Source: Bryobacterales bacterium
GTDB taxonomy: Bacteria > Acidobacteriota > Terriglobia > Bryobacterales > Bryobacteraceae
NCBI GenBank assembly: GCA_003170295.1
Contig: PNAJ01000057.1
Coordinates: 83,212-147,211, forward strand
Length of the DNA stretch: 64,000 bases
Direction: 5' to 3'
Below are positions 56,805 through 64,000 of this stretch, one piece after another. The stretch's first letter is position 1; every line of letters begins with the position of its first letter. Under the pieces are notes generated by a model. That model was not told the DNA's origin, did not search any database, and worked only from the letters and a program-made list of their open reading frames with translations. A program made the translations under genes and the position numbers.

Positions 56805-57296
56805 TTAGCTCCGGTCGAAATCCACCCGTAGGCAGACTGACAGCGTCCCTCCATCGAGCAGGAACGCGCGCCGCACTCCTTCCACCTCGGGGGCGAACGC
56901 CTCCGAACGCGTGGTCTCCGGCACCTGCAAATTGAAATATTCCACGCAGCCGAGGCTCGACAGCGCGGAGCCGCAGGTCATGTTGCAGAACTCCGCCATG
57001 ACCTCGTCTTCCTGAGCGGAGGTGACTTCGCTTTCTTCGATTCCCAGAAATCCGGCGGTGAGAGCGCGCGCGATTCCGGGATCGGCGTCCACCTCGAAAT
57101 CACCCGAGGGCTTTCCGCTGAAATGTAAGCGGGATGTCACGCGTTCGCAGCCAGTACTAGCGGCTGGATCCGCTGCCTCGAACACCGCCGCGAAGAACAT
57201 CGTTTCGAGCACGTGCTCGCTACAGGAATGGAGCAGGGCGCCGATCAGCGCGTCCATCTCCGGTGCAGCTGGTTCGTGTATTGCCGTGTCACTCAT
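56805..57296 (-). CDS. cheX: CheX/CheC-family CheY-P phosphatase
   Basis: 163 residues. The conserved phosphatase helix is EDEVMAEFCNMTCGSALSSLG with the E...N pair; the N-terminal part lacks the second CheC-type helix. The body (LHFSGKPSGDFEVDADPGIARALTAGFLG) is the CheX-like sheet. In acidobacterial and related systems this protein takes the place of CheZ in dephosphorylating CheY. Overlaps the cheY stop by eight bases and precedes cheB by three. Confidence 0.85.
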   Translation of the reverse strand: MSDTAIHEPAAPEMDALIGALLHSCSEHVLETMFFAAVFEAADPAASTGCERVTSRLHFSGKPSGDFEVDADPGIARALTAGFLGIEESEVTSAQEDEVMAEFCNMTCGSALSSLGCVEYFNLQVPETTRSEAFAPEVEGVRRAFLLDGGTLSVCLRVDFDRS

Positions 57297-57675
57297 GGCC
57301 GACTCCGAGAACCCGATCCAGTTCGTTCCGCAATTGCTCCGGACCGAACGGTTTTTGCAAATAACCCACCGCGCCCAGTTCCTGCATCGTCTGGATGCGA
57401 TGCGTGGTGGCGTCGGTCGAGATCACGATTACCGGGGTCGATTGATGGGCTCCGTCCGCGCGCATCTTGCGCACAAACTCTTCTCCATCCATCACGGGCA
57501 TGTTGATATCGGTGAGCACGGCGTCGATGGGATTCGCGGCCAGCTGCGCCAGCCCTTCCTCCCCGTTGCCTGCTTCGAAATATTGCTCGACTTCGATTCC
57601 GCTCAATTTCATGACGCGGCGAATGAACGACCGCATGGCGGGGGAATCGTCCACGATTAAAATTTGAAGGGCCAT
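57289..57675 (-). CDS. cheY: CheY-type response regulator
   Basis: 128 residues, a lone receiver: ILIVDDSPAMRSFIRRVM (D9-D10), phosphoacceptor Asp56 in VLTDINMPVMDG, T/S in VISTDAT and Lys in YLQKPFGPEQ. No output domain, so it binds the motor or CheX. Two bases after cheD on the operon. Confidence 0.93.
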   Translation of the reverse strand: MALQILIVDDSPAMRSFIRRVMKLSGIEVEQYFEAGNGEEGLAQLAANPIDAVLTDINMPVMDGEEFVRKMRADGAHQSTPVIVISTDATTHRIQTMQELGAVGYLQKPFGPEQLRNELDRVLGVGHE

Positions 57676-57676
57676 G

Positions 57677-58189
57677 TCATGCTCCTTTGGCGAAGCCTGT
57701 CTTCGCTTTCAATTCCGAATCTGTGCCAGCGGCGCGAACCCAAAACGTCCCGGTCTCCAACTCCAGGCGCACCGTGCGCGAACCCTGGCCGCCCAGGTCT
57801 TCGCCAACGGTCAACAGTCCGGCCTTCCACAGCGCTTTTCGCACCGCAAGCTGATTCCGTTTCCCGATATTGAAAACTCCGCGATCGTCCATCACCGAAG
57901 AGCCGCCTGCCAGCCAAACACGCAGTCGCGACTTCCCCGCTCCCATTTCGAGACACCGACTCAGCAGCGCGGGGACACCCGTATCCGCGAACATGGCGGG
58001 ATTTTTGGCGGCCTTGCTCCGGTCCATGCTGGATTCCGGAAGCAGCACGTGCAGCAAACCGCCGACTGACGACGATGGGTCGAACACGCCGATCGCGACA
58101 CACGATCCCAACGCATAGGTCACCAGCGTAGCTGCCCGATCCTTGGATGTCCGGCAATCCGCGATTCCCACAACAATTGCGCCCGTCAT
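57677..58189 (-). CDS. cheD: Chemotaxis receptor glutamine deamidase CheD
   Basis: 170 residues. The CheD Cys-His signature is present: VTYALGSCVAIGVFDPSSSV followed by GGLLHVLLPESS, and later KLWLAGGSSVMDDRGVFNIGKRN-like VWLAGGSS and NIGKRN. It deamidates receptor glutamines and interacts with CheC/CheX-type phosphatase, which is encoded next door. Starts with an ATGA overlap on the cheR stop. Confidence 0.92.
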   Translation of the reverse strand: MTGAIVVGIADCRTSKDRAATLVTYALGSCVAIGVFDPSSSVGGLLHVLLPESSMDRSKAAKNPAMFADTGVPALLSRCLEMGAGKSRLRVWLAGGSSVMDDRGVFNIGKRNQLAVRKALWKAGLLTVGEDLGGQGSRTVRLELETGTFWVRAAGTDSELKAKTGFAKGA

Positions 58190-59031
58190 GCGGTTGCTGC
58201 TCCAGGCTTCCGGTAAATCGCGGGCTGTACATATTCGAGGGAGTGCCGCACCCCCATCAGACTTTCCGAATGTCCGATCATGAGGTAGCCGCCGGGTTCG
58301 AGGAATTGCGTCAGGTTCGCCACCAAGCGCTCCTGCGTCGGCTTATCGAAATAGATCATGACGTTCCGGCAGAAGATGATCGGGAACATCCGGCTGCCGC
58401 GCAAAGGCTCGATCAGATTCACCCGCTCGAAGTCGATCATTTTGCGTACATCGGGATTGATTTGAAACAATCCGGTAGCGGTTTGCGTGAAATACTTCTT
58501 AACCATCGCCGCGGGCATGGAGCCGAGCCGGTCCGCTGCGTAAACTCCTTTTTTCGCGATGCCGAGCGCCTTGGTAGAAATATCGGTGGCGCGAATACGT
58601 AGCGCGGGTTTCGGCGGCATGCCAAGTTTTTCGAGCAGCGTGACGGCGATCGAATACGGCTCTTCGCCGGTGGAGCAGGGCGCGCTCCATATGTCGATCG
58701 AAGCGCGCTTGCGCAAGCCCGGCAGGACCTGGGTCAGCAGAAAATCGAAGTGCGAAGCTTCGCGCAGGAACGACGTGTGATTGGTGGACAACGAGTCGAT
58801 CAACGCAATCAGGGATTCGCCGGAGCGGTCTGCCACCACCAGATCGTAGTAGGCCGCGTAGCTCGGTATTTTCAGCTCGCGTAATTTTTTTCCGAGGCGC
58901 GCGGCTACCAGGTCGTGCTTCGCCGCGGTGAGATTCAGTCCAAATTGGTCGTAGGCCAGACGGCGGAATTTTTCGAACTCCTTCGCGCCCAGCGACGGCG
59001 AGTGATCCTCAGCCGGCGTGTCCCTACGCAT
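58186..59031 (-). CDS. cheR: Chemotaxis protein methyltransferase CheR
   Basis: 281 residues from the ATG at 59031, which overlaps the cheA stop codon; a start at 59055 would lie further inside cheA. N-terminal helical domain ~10-85 (FEKFRRLAYDQFGLNLTAAKHDLVAARLGKKL), then the SAM Rossmann domain: DIWSAPCSTGEEPYSIAVTLLE, ATDISTKALGIAKKGVYA, and PIIFCRNVMIYFDKPTQERLV, LMIGHSESL. It methylates receptor glutamates using SAM. Operon position between cheA and cheD. Confidence 0.94.
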   Translation of the reverse strand: MRRDTPAEDHSPSLGAKEFEKFRRLAYDQFGLNLTAAKHDLVAARLGKKLRELKIPSYAAYYDLVVADRSGESLIALIDSLSTNHTSFLREASHFDFLLTQVLPGLRKRASIDIWSAPCSTGEEPYSIAVTLLEKLGMPPKPALRIRATDISTKALGIAKKGVYAADRLGSMPAAMVKKYFTQTATGLFQINPDVRKMIDFERVNLIEPLRGSRMFPIIFCRNVMIYFDKPTQERLVANLTQFLEPGGYLMIGHSESLMGVRHSLEYVQPAIYRKPGAATA

Positions 59032-60967
59032 TGACCGTCTCCCGGAAAACACCATTCACATCGAGGATGAGTCCGACGCGGCCGTCTCCCAGAATCGCGC
59101 CTCCGGAAATTCCGGAGATCTGGCGGAACGTCTCGCCCAGGTTCTTAATCACTACTTCCTGTTTGCCGAGCATCTCGTCGACCAGCAGGCAGAATCGTCT
59201 CCCTTGGGCTTCCACCACGACGAACAGAGCTTCGCAGGGATTTTGCCGGGCGCCTGCGATCCTAAAGCGCTTGTCCAGGCGCACGATGGGTAGCTGTTCG
59301 CCGCGTACCATCGCCATTTCCGCGCGACCTTCCATCGTGAAGATCATCTCCGCGGTAGGCCGCAACATCTCGCGCACGGAGTTGATCGGCATGATGTATC
59401 GTTCCGCTCCCACACCGACGATCAGGCCGTCGATAATCGCGAGCGTCAACGGCAGCCGCAGCAGGAACGTCGTGCCCCGGCCGCGGGCCGATTGAATATC
59501 GATCCGTCCGCGCAGACCCATGATCTGCCGGCGCACCACGTCCATCCCGACGCCGCGCCCGCTGACATCGGTTACAACGTCCGCGGTTGAAAATCCCGGC
59601 TCGAAAATCAGGAAGAAGATTTCGTGGTCGCTGAGGTTCTGCCCCTCCGCGACCAGCCCCCGCTCGCGTGCTTTCTTGAGGATTTTTTCGGTGTTGAGTC
59701 CGCGTCCGTCATCCGTGATTTCGATCAGGATGTTGCTCGCCTGATGCGACGCCGACAGCACCAGCTTTCCTTCGGCTGGCTTCCCGCTTGCAATGCGTTC
59801 CTCCGGTGTTTCGAGGCCGTGGTCGAGCGAGTTGCGCACCATGTGCATCAGCGGATCCGCAAGCTGTTCGATGATGGTCTTGTCGAGTTCGGTGTCTTCA
59901 CCGATAAGATCCAGCCGGACTTTCTTGCCGTTCTTGCGCGTCAGGTCCCGGACCAGACGGTTCATGCGGCTGAACAGCGTGCTGACCGGCGTCATGCGCA
60001 TGCTCATCGCCACGCGCTGCACTTCCGCCGTAATCCGGCCAAGCTGTTGCAGATTCCGTTGCAGCGGGCCGCTTTCCAATCCACCGATTTCTGGATTGTG
60101 CGTGATCAGCGACTGCGCGATCACCAGTTCGCCCACCATGTCCATCATGTAATCGAGCTTCCCAGCGTCCACCCGCAGAGACGACGCTACCTCGCCTTCA
60201 GGCTTCGCGCTTTCGACCGCTTTGACAGTCTCCATCGCGGCTTTGGGTTCCGCCTCGGCAACAGGAGCCGCCTCGTGTTTCCCTTCGAGCACCGCGCGAA
60301 CTCTTTCGAGCAATGCATCGAACGCGGGAGCCTCTCCTGCGGTTCCGTTCAGTCCAGCCTGCATCCAGACGATTGCCCGTCTTAGATAGTCAGCGCTTTC
60401 GAGCACCACGTCGATAATGAACGGCGTCAGCACCAATTCCAGATTCCGCGCCCGATCGAGCAGCGTCTCCACCTCATGCGACACCGCGCGGATATCGCCG
60501 AGATCGAGGAATCCCGCCAGCCCTTTGATGGTGTGAAAACCTCGAAATGCCGCATGCAGAGGATCGTGCGCCGTGGGATCGCGCTCCAGGATCAGAATCT
60601 GCGCCTCGATGGTTGCCAGATGTTCTCCGGCCTCGTTGACAAAATCGCCGATCAATTCCGGGTCCTGAGCGATGGCGTTCGACATCAATGACGCCGCCGG
60701 CTCGGCCTTTTCGAGCGCCTTCCGTAGGTTCTCGATGCCAGCCGTGATCACTTGTTCGAACGCTTCCTGAGAAGTTCGAGCGGCGCCCGTCGCGCGTGCT
60801 TTCAATTCCGCGGCGGCGTCGGCGGCCGGTACGCGACCCGCCTCGCTTGCCGTCTTTTCAATCGCTGCAAGGGCCTGCAGCGTTTCCGGCGCATCGGCTC
60901 CGCCGACCACCATGTTCACGCTCAGCTCGTCGAGCTGCCGGATGACGTCTTCTACAACGACTTTCAA
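59024..60967 (-). CDS. cheA: Chemotaxis histidine kinase CheA
   Basis: 647 residues from a TTG start (60967) with CGGGG before it. Residues ~1-100 are helical without a kinase His; the P1/HPt domain is ~105-205 with the phosphorylatable His in AAFRGFHTIKGLAGFLD; no P2 of note. P3 dimerisation VDAGKLDYMMDMVGELVIAQSLI (~275), P4 ATPase from ~340 (NSLDHGLETPEERIASGK, DDGRGLNTEKI, DVSGRGVGMDVVRRQ), P5 CheW-like to the end (VGAERYIMPINSVREML). Phosphorylates CheY and CheB. An N-terminal extension before the HPt domain is unusual. Confidence 0.94.
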   Translation of the reverse strand: MKVVVEDVIRQLDELSVNMVVGGADAPETLQALAAIEKTASEAGRVPAADAAAELKARATGAARTSQEAFEQVITAGIENLRKALEKAEPAASLMSNAIAQDPELIGDFVNEAGEHLATIEAQILILERDPTAHDPLHAAFRGFHTIKGLAGFLDLGDIRAVSHEVETLLDRARNLELVLTPFIIDVVLESADYLRRAIVWMQAGLNGTAGEAPAFDALLERVRAVLEGKHEAAPVAEAEPKAAMETVKAVESAKPEGEVASSLRVDAGKLDYMMDMVGELVIAQSLITHNPEIGGLESGPLQRNLQQLGRITAEVQRVAMSMRMTPVSTLFSRMNRLVRDLTRKNGKKVRLDLIGEDTELDKTIIEQLADPLMHMVRNSLDHGLETPEERIASGKPAEGKLVLSASHQASNILIEITDDGRGLNTEKILKKARERGLVAEGQNLSDHEIFFLIFEPGFSTADVVTDVSGRGVGMDVVRRQIMGLRGRIDIQSARGRGTTFLLRLPLTLAIIDGLIVGVGAERYIMPINSVREMLRPTAEMIFTMEGRAEMAMVRGEQLPIVRLDKRFRIAGARQNPCEALFVVVEAQGRRFCLLVDEMLGKQEVVIKNLGETFRQISGISGGAILGDGRVGLILDVNGVFRETVNA

Positions 60968-60976
60968 TTGGCCCCG

Positions 60977-61495
60977 TTATTTCGCCGTCAGGTCGAGACG
61001 CGCCAGCTCGCGAGCCGTCATCACCTGATCGATATCGAGAAGAATCTTGACTTTGCCTTTGAGCTTGGCCAGTCCCATCACGTAAGGAATCTCGACTTCC
61101 TTGCCGAAGCTCGGAGTGTCTTCGACGTCCGCGCCCGCCACTTGAACCACTTCCGCGACGCCGTCCACCACGACCCCCATCAACTGCGTGCCACGCTCCC
61201 CGGAGATTTGCACCACGATGATGCAGGTGCGATGCGTATATTCCTTGGCCGGCATTGTGAACTTCAACCGCAGGTCGATCACTGGAATCACCTTGCCGCG
61301 CAGATTAATCACACCCTTGACATACGGCGGCGTCTGCGGAACCTGGGTGATGTCCTGCACTCCCATGATTTCGCGAACTTTCTGCACCTGGATGGCGAAT
61401 TCTTCTTCGCCCAGGTGAAAAACCAGATACTTTCCCGCTCGCGCGTCTACTTTTACCGCGTTTTTCTCGTCCGGGGTGAGGAGGCTTGTTGCCAT
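60977..61495 (-). CDS. cheW: Chemotaxis coupling protein CheW
   Basis: 172 residues, first gene of the operon, with a good ribosome-binding site (AGGAAGGAAC) nine bases before the ATG. CheW SH3-like fold: YLVFHLGEEEFAIQVQKVREIMG, VKGVINLRGKVIPVIDLRLKF, GVVVDGVAEVVQVA, PYVMGLAKLKGKVKILLDID. Links receptors to CheA. No receptor gene is in the window, so receptors must be encoded elsewhere. Confidence 0.94.
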   Translation of the reverse strand: MATSLLTPDEKNAVKVDARAGKYLVFHLGEEEFAIQVQKVREIMGVQDITQVPQTPPYVKGVINLRGKVIPVIDLRLKFTMPAKEYTHRTCIIVVQISGERGTQLMGVVVDGVAEVVQVAGADVEDTPSFGKEVEIPYVMGLAKLKGKVKILLDIDQVMTARELARLDLTAK

Positions 61496-61654
61496 GAAGT
61501 TCCTTCCTATCAGTCAATTGCCGGGCTAGGCGCCGGTCGGTCCTAAAGATCTTAACGGTTGGGGACCAAAGAACATGAGCGGAAGGGCCAAGGTCTTTGG
61601 TCGACGCGTGCCGCATACAAAGCAAGGTACGATAGATCAGTTTCGAAGGAGCCC

Positions 61655-62065
61655 ATGACCACCAGAAACGTACTGCTGTCGATCGGATTCGCCGCGCTCG
61701 CCATTTCGCCCTCTCTGAGCGCCCAGGAGCGTTTCCGGCCGGGAAAATGGGAGATCGTCTTCACAGGAGAGATCCCCCACACCTCCACCACCTGCTTCAC
61801 GGCCGCCATGATGAAGGGCATAAATGGTACTGCGGTCGAGGTGCGTGCGGATACCGAAAAGACCGCAGCGGCGCGAAAATATACCGTCCAGGACTACAAA
61901 TTCGACGGCACCACGCTTTCCTACACCGCCGTCGGCTCTGACAGGACCTTCGTGAACACGGCCAGTTATCACGGCGATACGTTCGAAAGCCTCATCATCA
62001 CGAAAACGGGCGGGAAGGAATTCACGACGCGTCAGAAGGGCCGCCGCCTCGGCGCTTGTCCATAG
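61655..62065 (+). CDS. DUF3617 family exported protein
   Basis: 136 residues from the ATG at 61655, preceded by AAGGAG. Signal peptide MTTRNVLLSIGFAALAISPSLSAQ. The body (RFRPGKWEIVFTGEIPHTSTTCFTAAMM and later DYKFDGTTLSYTAVGSDRTF) matches DUF3617: a small beta-rich periplasmic domain, usually with a conserved Trp-Glu strand and cysteines. Function unknown. It reads toward the type VI secretion genes but is 190 bases away, so probably an independent unit. Confidence 0.78.
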   Translation: MTTRNVLLSIGFAALAISPSLSAQERFRPGKWEIVFTGEIPHTSTTCFTAAMMKGINGTAVEVRADTEKTAAARKYTVQDYKFDGTTLSYTAVGSDRTFVNTASYHGDTFESLIITKTGGKEFTTRQKGRRLGACP

Positions 62066-62257
62066 ACTGCCGGACCTCGCCCCCCCAATTTTCCGCCTTG
62101 ACCTCCGTCCCCCACCGCGGATATACTCGACACGGGCGGAATTCGTCCAGATTGAGCCGAAATCTCTTTCTTTCGCGCGTAGTAAGGGTTACAGTGGAAC
62201 GGCGTGCTCGCGGTGCAACGAAAGTGCCTCCGCGCGCACTACAAAGGGAGGATCATT

Positions 62258-62782
62258 ATGGCCAGAGAAAGCGTTCATGCGAAATTAAGTCGCGTCAGGC
62301 CGCCACGTGTGCATATCACCTATGAAGTCGAAGTGGGCGACGCGATTGAGATCAAGGAGCTGCCCTTCGTCATGGGCGTCTTGGGTGACTTTACCGGCCA
62401 GCCGACGGAGCCCTTGGCCCGTCTGCGCGACCGCAAGTTCACCGAAGTCAATCCCGATAACTTCGACAGCGTTCTCGAAGGAATGAAGCCGCATCTCGCC
62501 TTCGCCGTCGAAAACAAGCTCGCCGAATCCGCCGACGCTCCGCAACTGAAAGTCGACCTGCATTTCAAGAGCATGGACGACTTCGAGCCGGAAAACGTCG
62601 TGCGCCAGGTCAAGCCGCTCTCCGAGCTGATGGACCTGCGCACCAAGCTGAGCAACCTCCGCGCCAGCCTGCAAGGTAACGACCGGCTGGAGGAAGCGCT
62701 GCTCGGCGCCGTCGGCGATCAGGCCAAGCTGGACAAGCTGAAGAAGGAAATGGACAAGCCCGCGGGAGGTTCCAATGGCTGA
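62258..62782 (+). CDS. tssB: Type VI secretion contractile sheath small subunit TssB (VipA)
   Basis: 174 residues from the ATG at 62258 after AGGGAGGATC. The TssB signature is complete: RVHITYEVEVGDAIEIKELPFVMGVLGDFTG, PLARLRDRKFTEVNPDNFDSVLEGMKPHL, FKSMDDFEPENVV and a C-terminal helical LRTKLSNLRASLQGNDRLEEALL. With TssC it polymerises into the contractile tail sheath. The stop overlaps the start of tssC by eight bases. Confidence 0.95.
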   Translation: MARESVHAKLSRVRPPRVHITYEVEVGDAIEIKELPFVMGVLGDFTGQPTEPLARLRDRKFTEVNPDNFDSVLEGMKPHLAFAVENKLAESADAPQLKVDLHFKSMDDFEPENVVRQVKPLSELMDLRTKLSNLRASLQGNDRLEEALLGAVGDQAKLDKLKKEMDKPAGGSNG

Positions 62783-64000
62783 GGCAAAGAAATCGGCGGC
62801 AGCACCGCAAGCGGTAGAGCAGGTGCTCGAGAAAGGTCTGCTCGATCAGATCGTCGAAGAAGGGCGGATGGGCAAGGACGAGGGCGCCAGAGTGCGTGGC
62901 AAGGACCTGGTGAAGGAGTTCGTGGCCCAGGTGCTCGAAGGGTCCATGACCGTCACCAAGGACGCCGAGACCATGATCAACCAGCGCATCGCGCAAATCG
63001 ATCATTTGCTCTCCATCCAGGTGAATGAGATCCTCCATCACCCAACGTTTCAAAAGCTGGAGGCGAGCTGGCGCGGTTTAAAATACCTGCTCGATCAGAG
63101 CGAAACCAACGACAAGTTGAAGATCAAGGTATTGAACGTCTCCAAGAAGGAGCTTCTTAAGGACCTGCAGCGCGCCCCCGAGTTCGATCAAAGCGCGCTG
63201 TTCAAGAAGGTCTATGAAGAGGAGTACGGTGTCTTCGGTGGAGCCCCGTTTGCGGCTCTGATCGGCGACTACCAGTTCGGCAAGGGTCCCGAGGACATCG
63301 AATTGCTGGAGCGAATCTCGCAAACCGCCGCAGGCGCCCACGCGCCCTTCCTATCGGCCGCGAGCCCTGAGTTCTTCAATCTCGAAAGCTACGCGACCCT
63401 CGATGCTCCCCGCGACCTCTCGAAGGTCTTCGACAGCACCGAGTACGCGAAGTGGAAATCGTTTCGCGCGAGCGAGGACTCGCGCTACGTCGGCCTGACG
63501 GCTCCCCGTATGCTAATGCGCCTGCCCTATGGGAAAAATACCAAGGCGGTGGAGGCGTTCCAGTATGAAGAGGACGTCGATGGCACCGATCACAATAAGT
63601 ATCTGTGGGGCAACTCCGCCTACGCGCTCGGCACGCGCCTCACCAACGCGTTCGCCATGTATGGATGGTGCGCCGCGATCCGGGGTGTCGAAGGCGGCGG
63701 ACTGGTCGAAGGGCTTCCGGTCCATAATTTCTACACCGACGAAGGCGATCTGGCGATGAAGTGTCCCACCGAAGTCCAGATCACCGACCGCCGCGAAAAG
63801 GAAATGGCGGACCAGGGATTCATCCCCCTCGTCCATTCGAAAAACAACGATTTCGCGGCGTTCTTCAGCGTCCAAAGTTGCCAGAAAGCCAAGGTGTACG
63901 ATAAGGATGCAGCCAACGCCAACGCCCGGCTTTCCACGCAATTGCCGTACATCTTCGCCGTCTCTCGCTTCGCGCACTATCTGAAAGCCATGATGCGCGA
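62775..64000 (+). CDS. tssC: Type VI secretion contractile sheath large subunit TssC (VipB), truncated by the window edge
   Basis: About 408 residues seen of ~490-500. The start (MAEAKKSAAAPQAVEQVLEKG) lies inside the tssB end. Features: INQRIAQIDHLLSIQVNEILHHPTFQKLEASWRGLKYL, IGDYQFGKGPEDIELL, MLMRLPYGKN...FQYEEDVDGTDHNKYLWGNSAYALGTRL and WCAAIRGVEGGG, all TssC-specific. The frame remains open at base 64000. The C-terminal ClpV- or baseplate-contacting part is missing. Confidence 0.95.
   Translation, partial: MAEAKKSAAAPQAVEQVLEKGLLDQIVEEGRMGKDEGARVRGKDLVKEFVAQVLEGSMTVTKDAETMINQRIAQIDHLLSIQVNEILHHPTFQKLEASWRGLKYLLDQSETNDKLKIKVLNVSKKELLKDLQRAPEFDQSALFKKVYEEEYGVFGGAPFAALIGDYQFGKGPEDIELLERISQTAAGAHAPFLSAASPEFFNLESYATLDAPRDLSKVFDSTEYAKWKSFRASEDSRYVGLTAPRMLMRLPYGKNTKAVEAFQYEEDVDGTDHNKYLWGNSAYALGTRLTNAFAMYGWCAAIRGVEGGGLVEGLPVHNFYTDEGDLAMKCPTEVQITDRREKEMADQGFIPLVHSKNNDFAAFFSVQSCQKAKVYDKDAANANARLSTQLPYIFAVSRFAHYLKAMMR

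Noticed and set aside
1..64000. tRNA, rRNA, CRISPR arrays, integrase or transposase genes
   Set aside because: Read for and not found; no cloverleaf-type or spaced repeat pattern in intergenic gaps and no transposase motifs in the open frames.

Overview
The window reads as a chromosomal segment of a soil Acidobacteriota bacterium, most like the Bryobacter/Solibacter group. The pointers are a TIGR03435 soil-associated protein, three very large TonB-dependent receptors that begin with a carboxypeptidase-regulatory (CarboxypepD_reg) domain and have no SusD partner, an ECF42-type sigma factor paired with a YCII protein, a PEP-CTERM protein, DUF2934 and DUF3617 proteins, high GC, and a Gram-negative envelope (LptD). 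I saw no tRNA, rRNA, CRISPR array, phage or IS element. The species call is inference.

Layout. 1-4760: tail of a UDP-glucuronate decarboxylase gene, then a leftward run of MEMO-type protein, degenerate GGDEF protein, DtxR/MntR-type regulator, Phd antitoxin, a frameshifted HicB-like antitoxin and a TIGR03435 protein. 4793-9944: a membrane-anchored MutS paralogue, then SDR oxidoreductase, pterin carbinolamine dehydratase and a beta-lactamase/NamZ fusion. 10112-25365: TonB receptor, glycine C-acetyltransferase, M28-like protein, AddAB helicase-nuclease, ECF sigma/YCII pair, and an Rrf2-cysteine synthase pair. 25402-27553: orphan HTH antitoxin, HEPN-like protein, broken VapC with VapB. 27906-34256: CpxAR-like two-component system facing a DUF5666-like protein and a TonB receptor, both with Met/Pro/Gly-rich segments. 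34303-37428: ParD-like antitoxin, possible nuclease, an odd RelE locus with BrnA, and two His-rich small proteins. 37577-49538: PEP-CTERM protein, catalytically dead S41 protease plus FmdB zinc ribbon, LptD, RDD protein, a broken HNH nuclease, membrane proteins, an ABC exporter half, AhpD-like protein, an HNH protein and a tyrosinase pseudogene. 49625-55747: TonB receptor, a 79-bp palindrome, a DUF5060 glycosidase-like protein and tsaB. 55704-61495: a compact leftward chemotaxis operon cheW-A-R-D-Y-X-B. 61655-64000: DUF3617 protein and the start of a type VI secretion cluster (tssB, tssC running off the end).

Two themes stand out. First, toxin-antitoxin genes are numerous and mostly decayed or orphaned (HicB-like, HTH antitoxin, VapC, ParD). 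Several other genes also carry single-base lesions (GGDEF protein, HNH, tyrosinase), so either this is a gene graveyard or the assembly has residual indel errors. Second, the best candidate for an undescribed functional unit is the divergent CpxAR-like / DUF5666-like / TonB-receptor locus. Next come the pseudoprotease-FmdB pair and the RelE locus with a 154-residue unrecognised partner plus BrnA. Intergenic gaps are short; the only one over 300 bases (27554-27905) holds inverted repeats but no gene that I can support.
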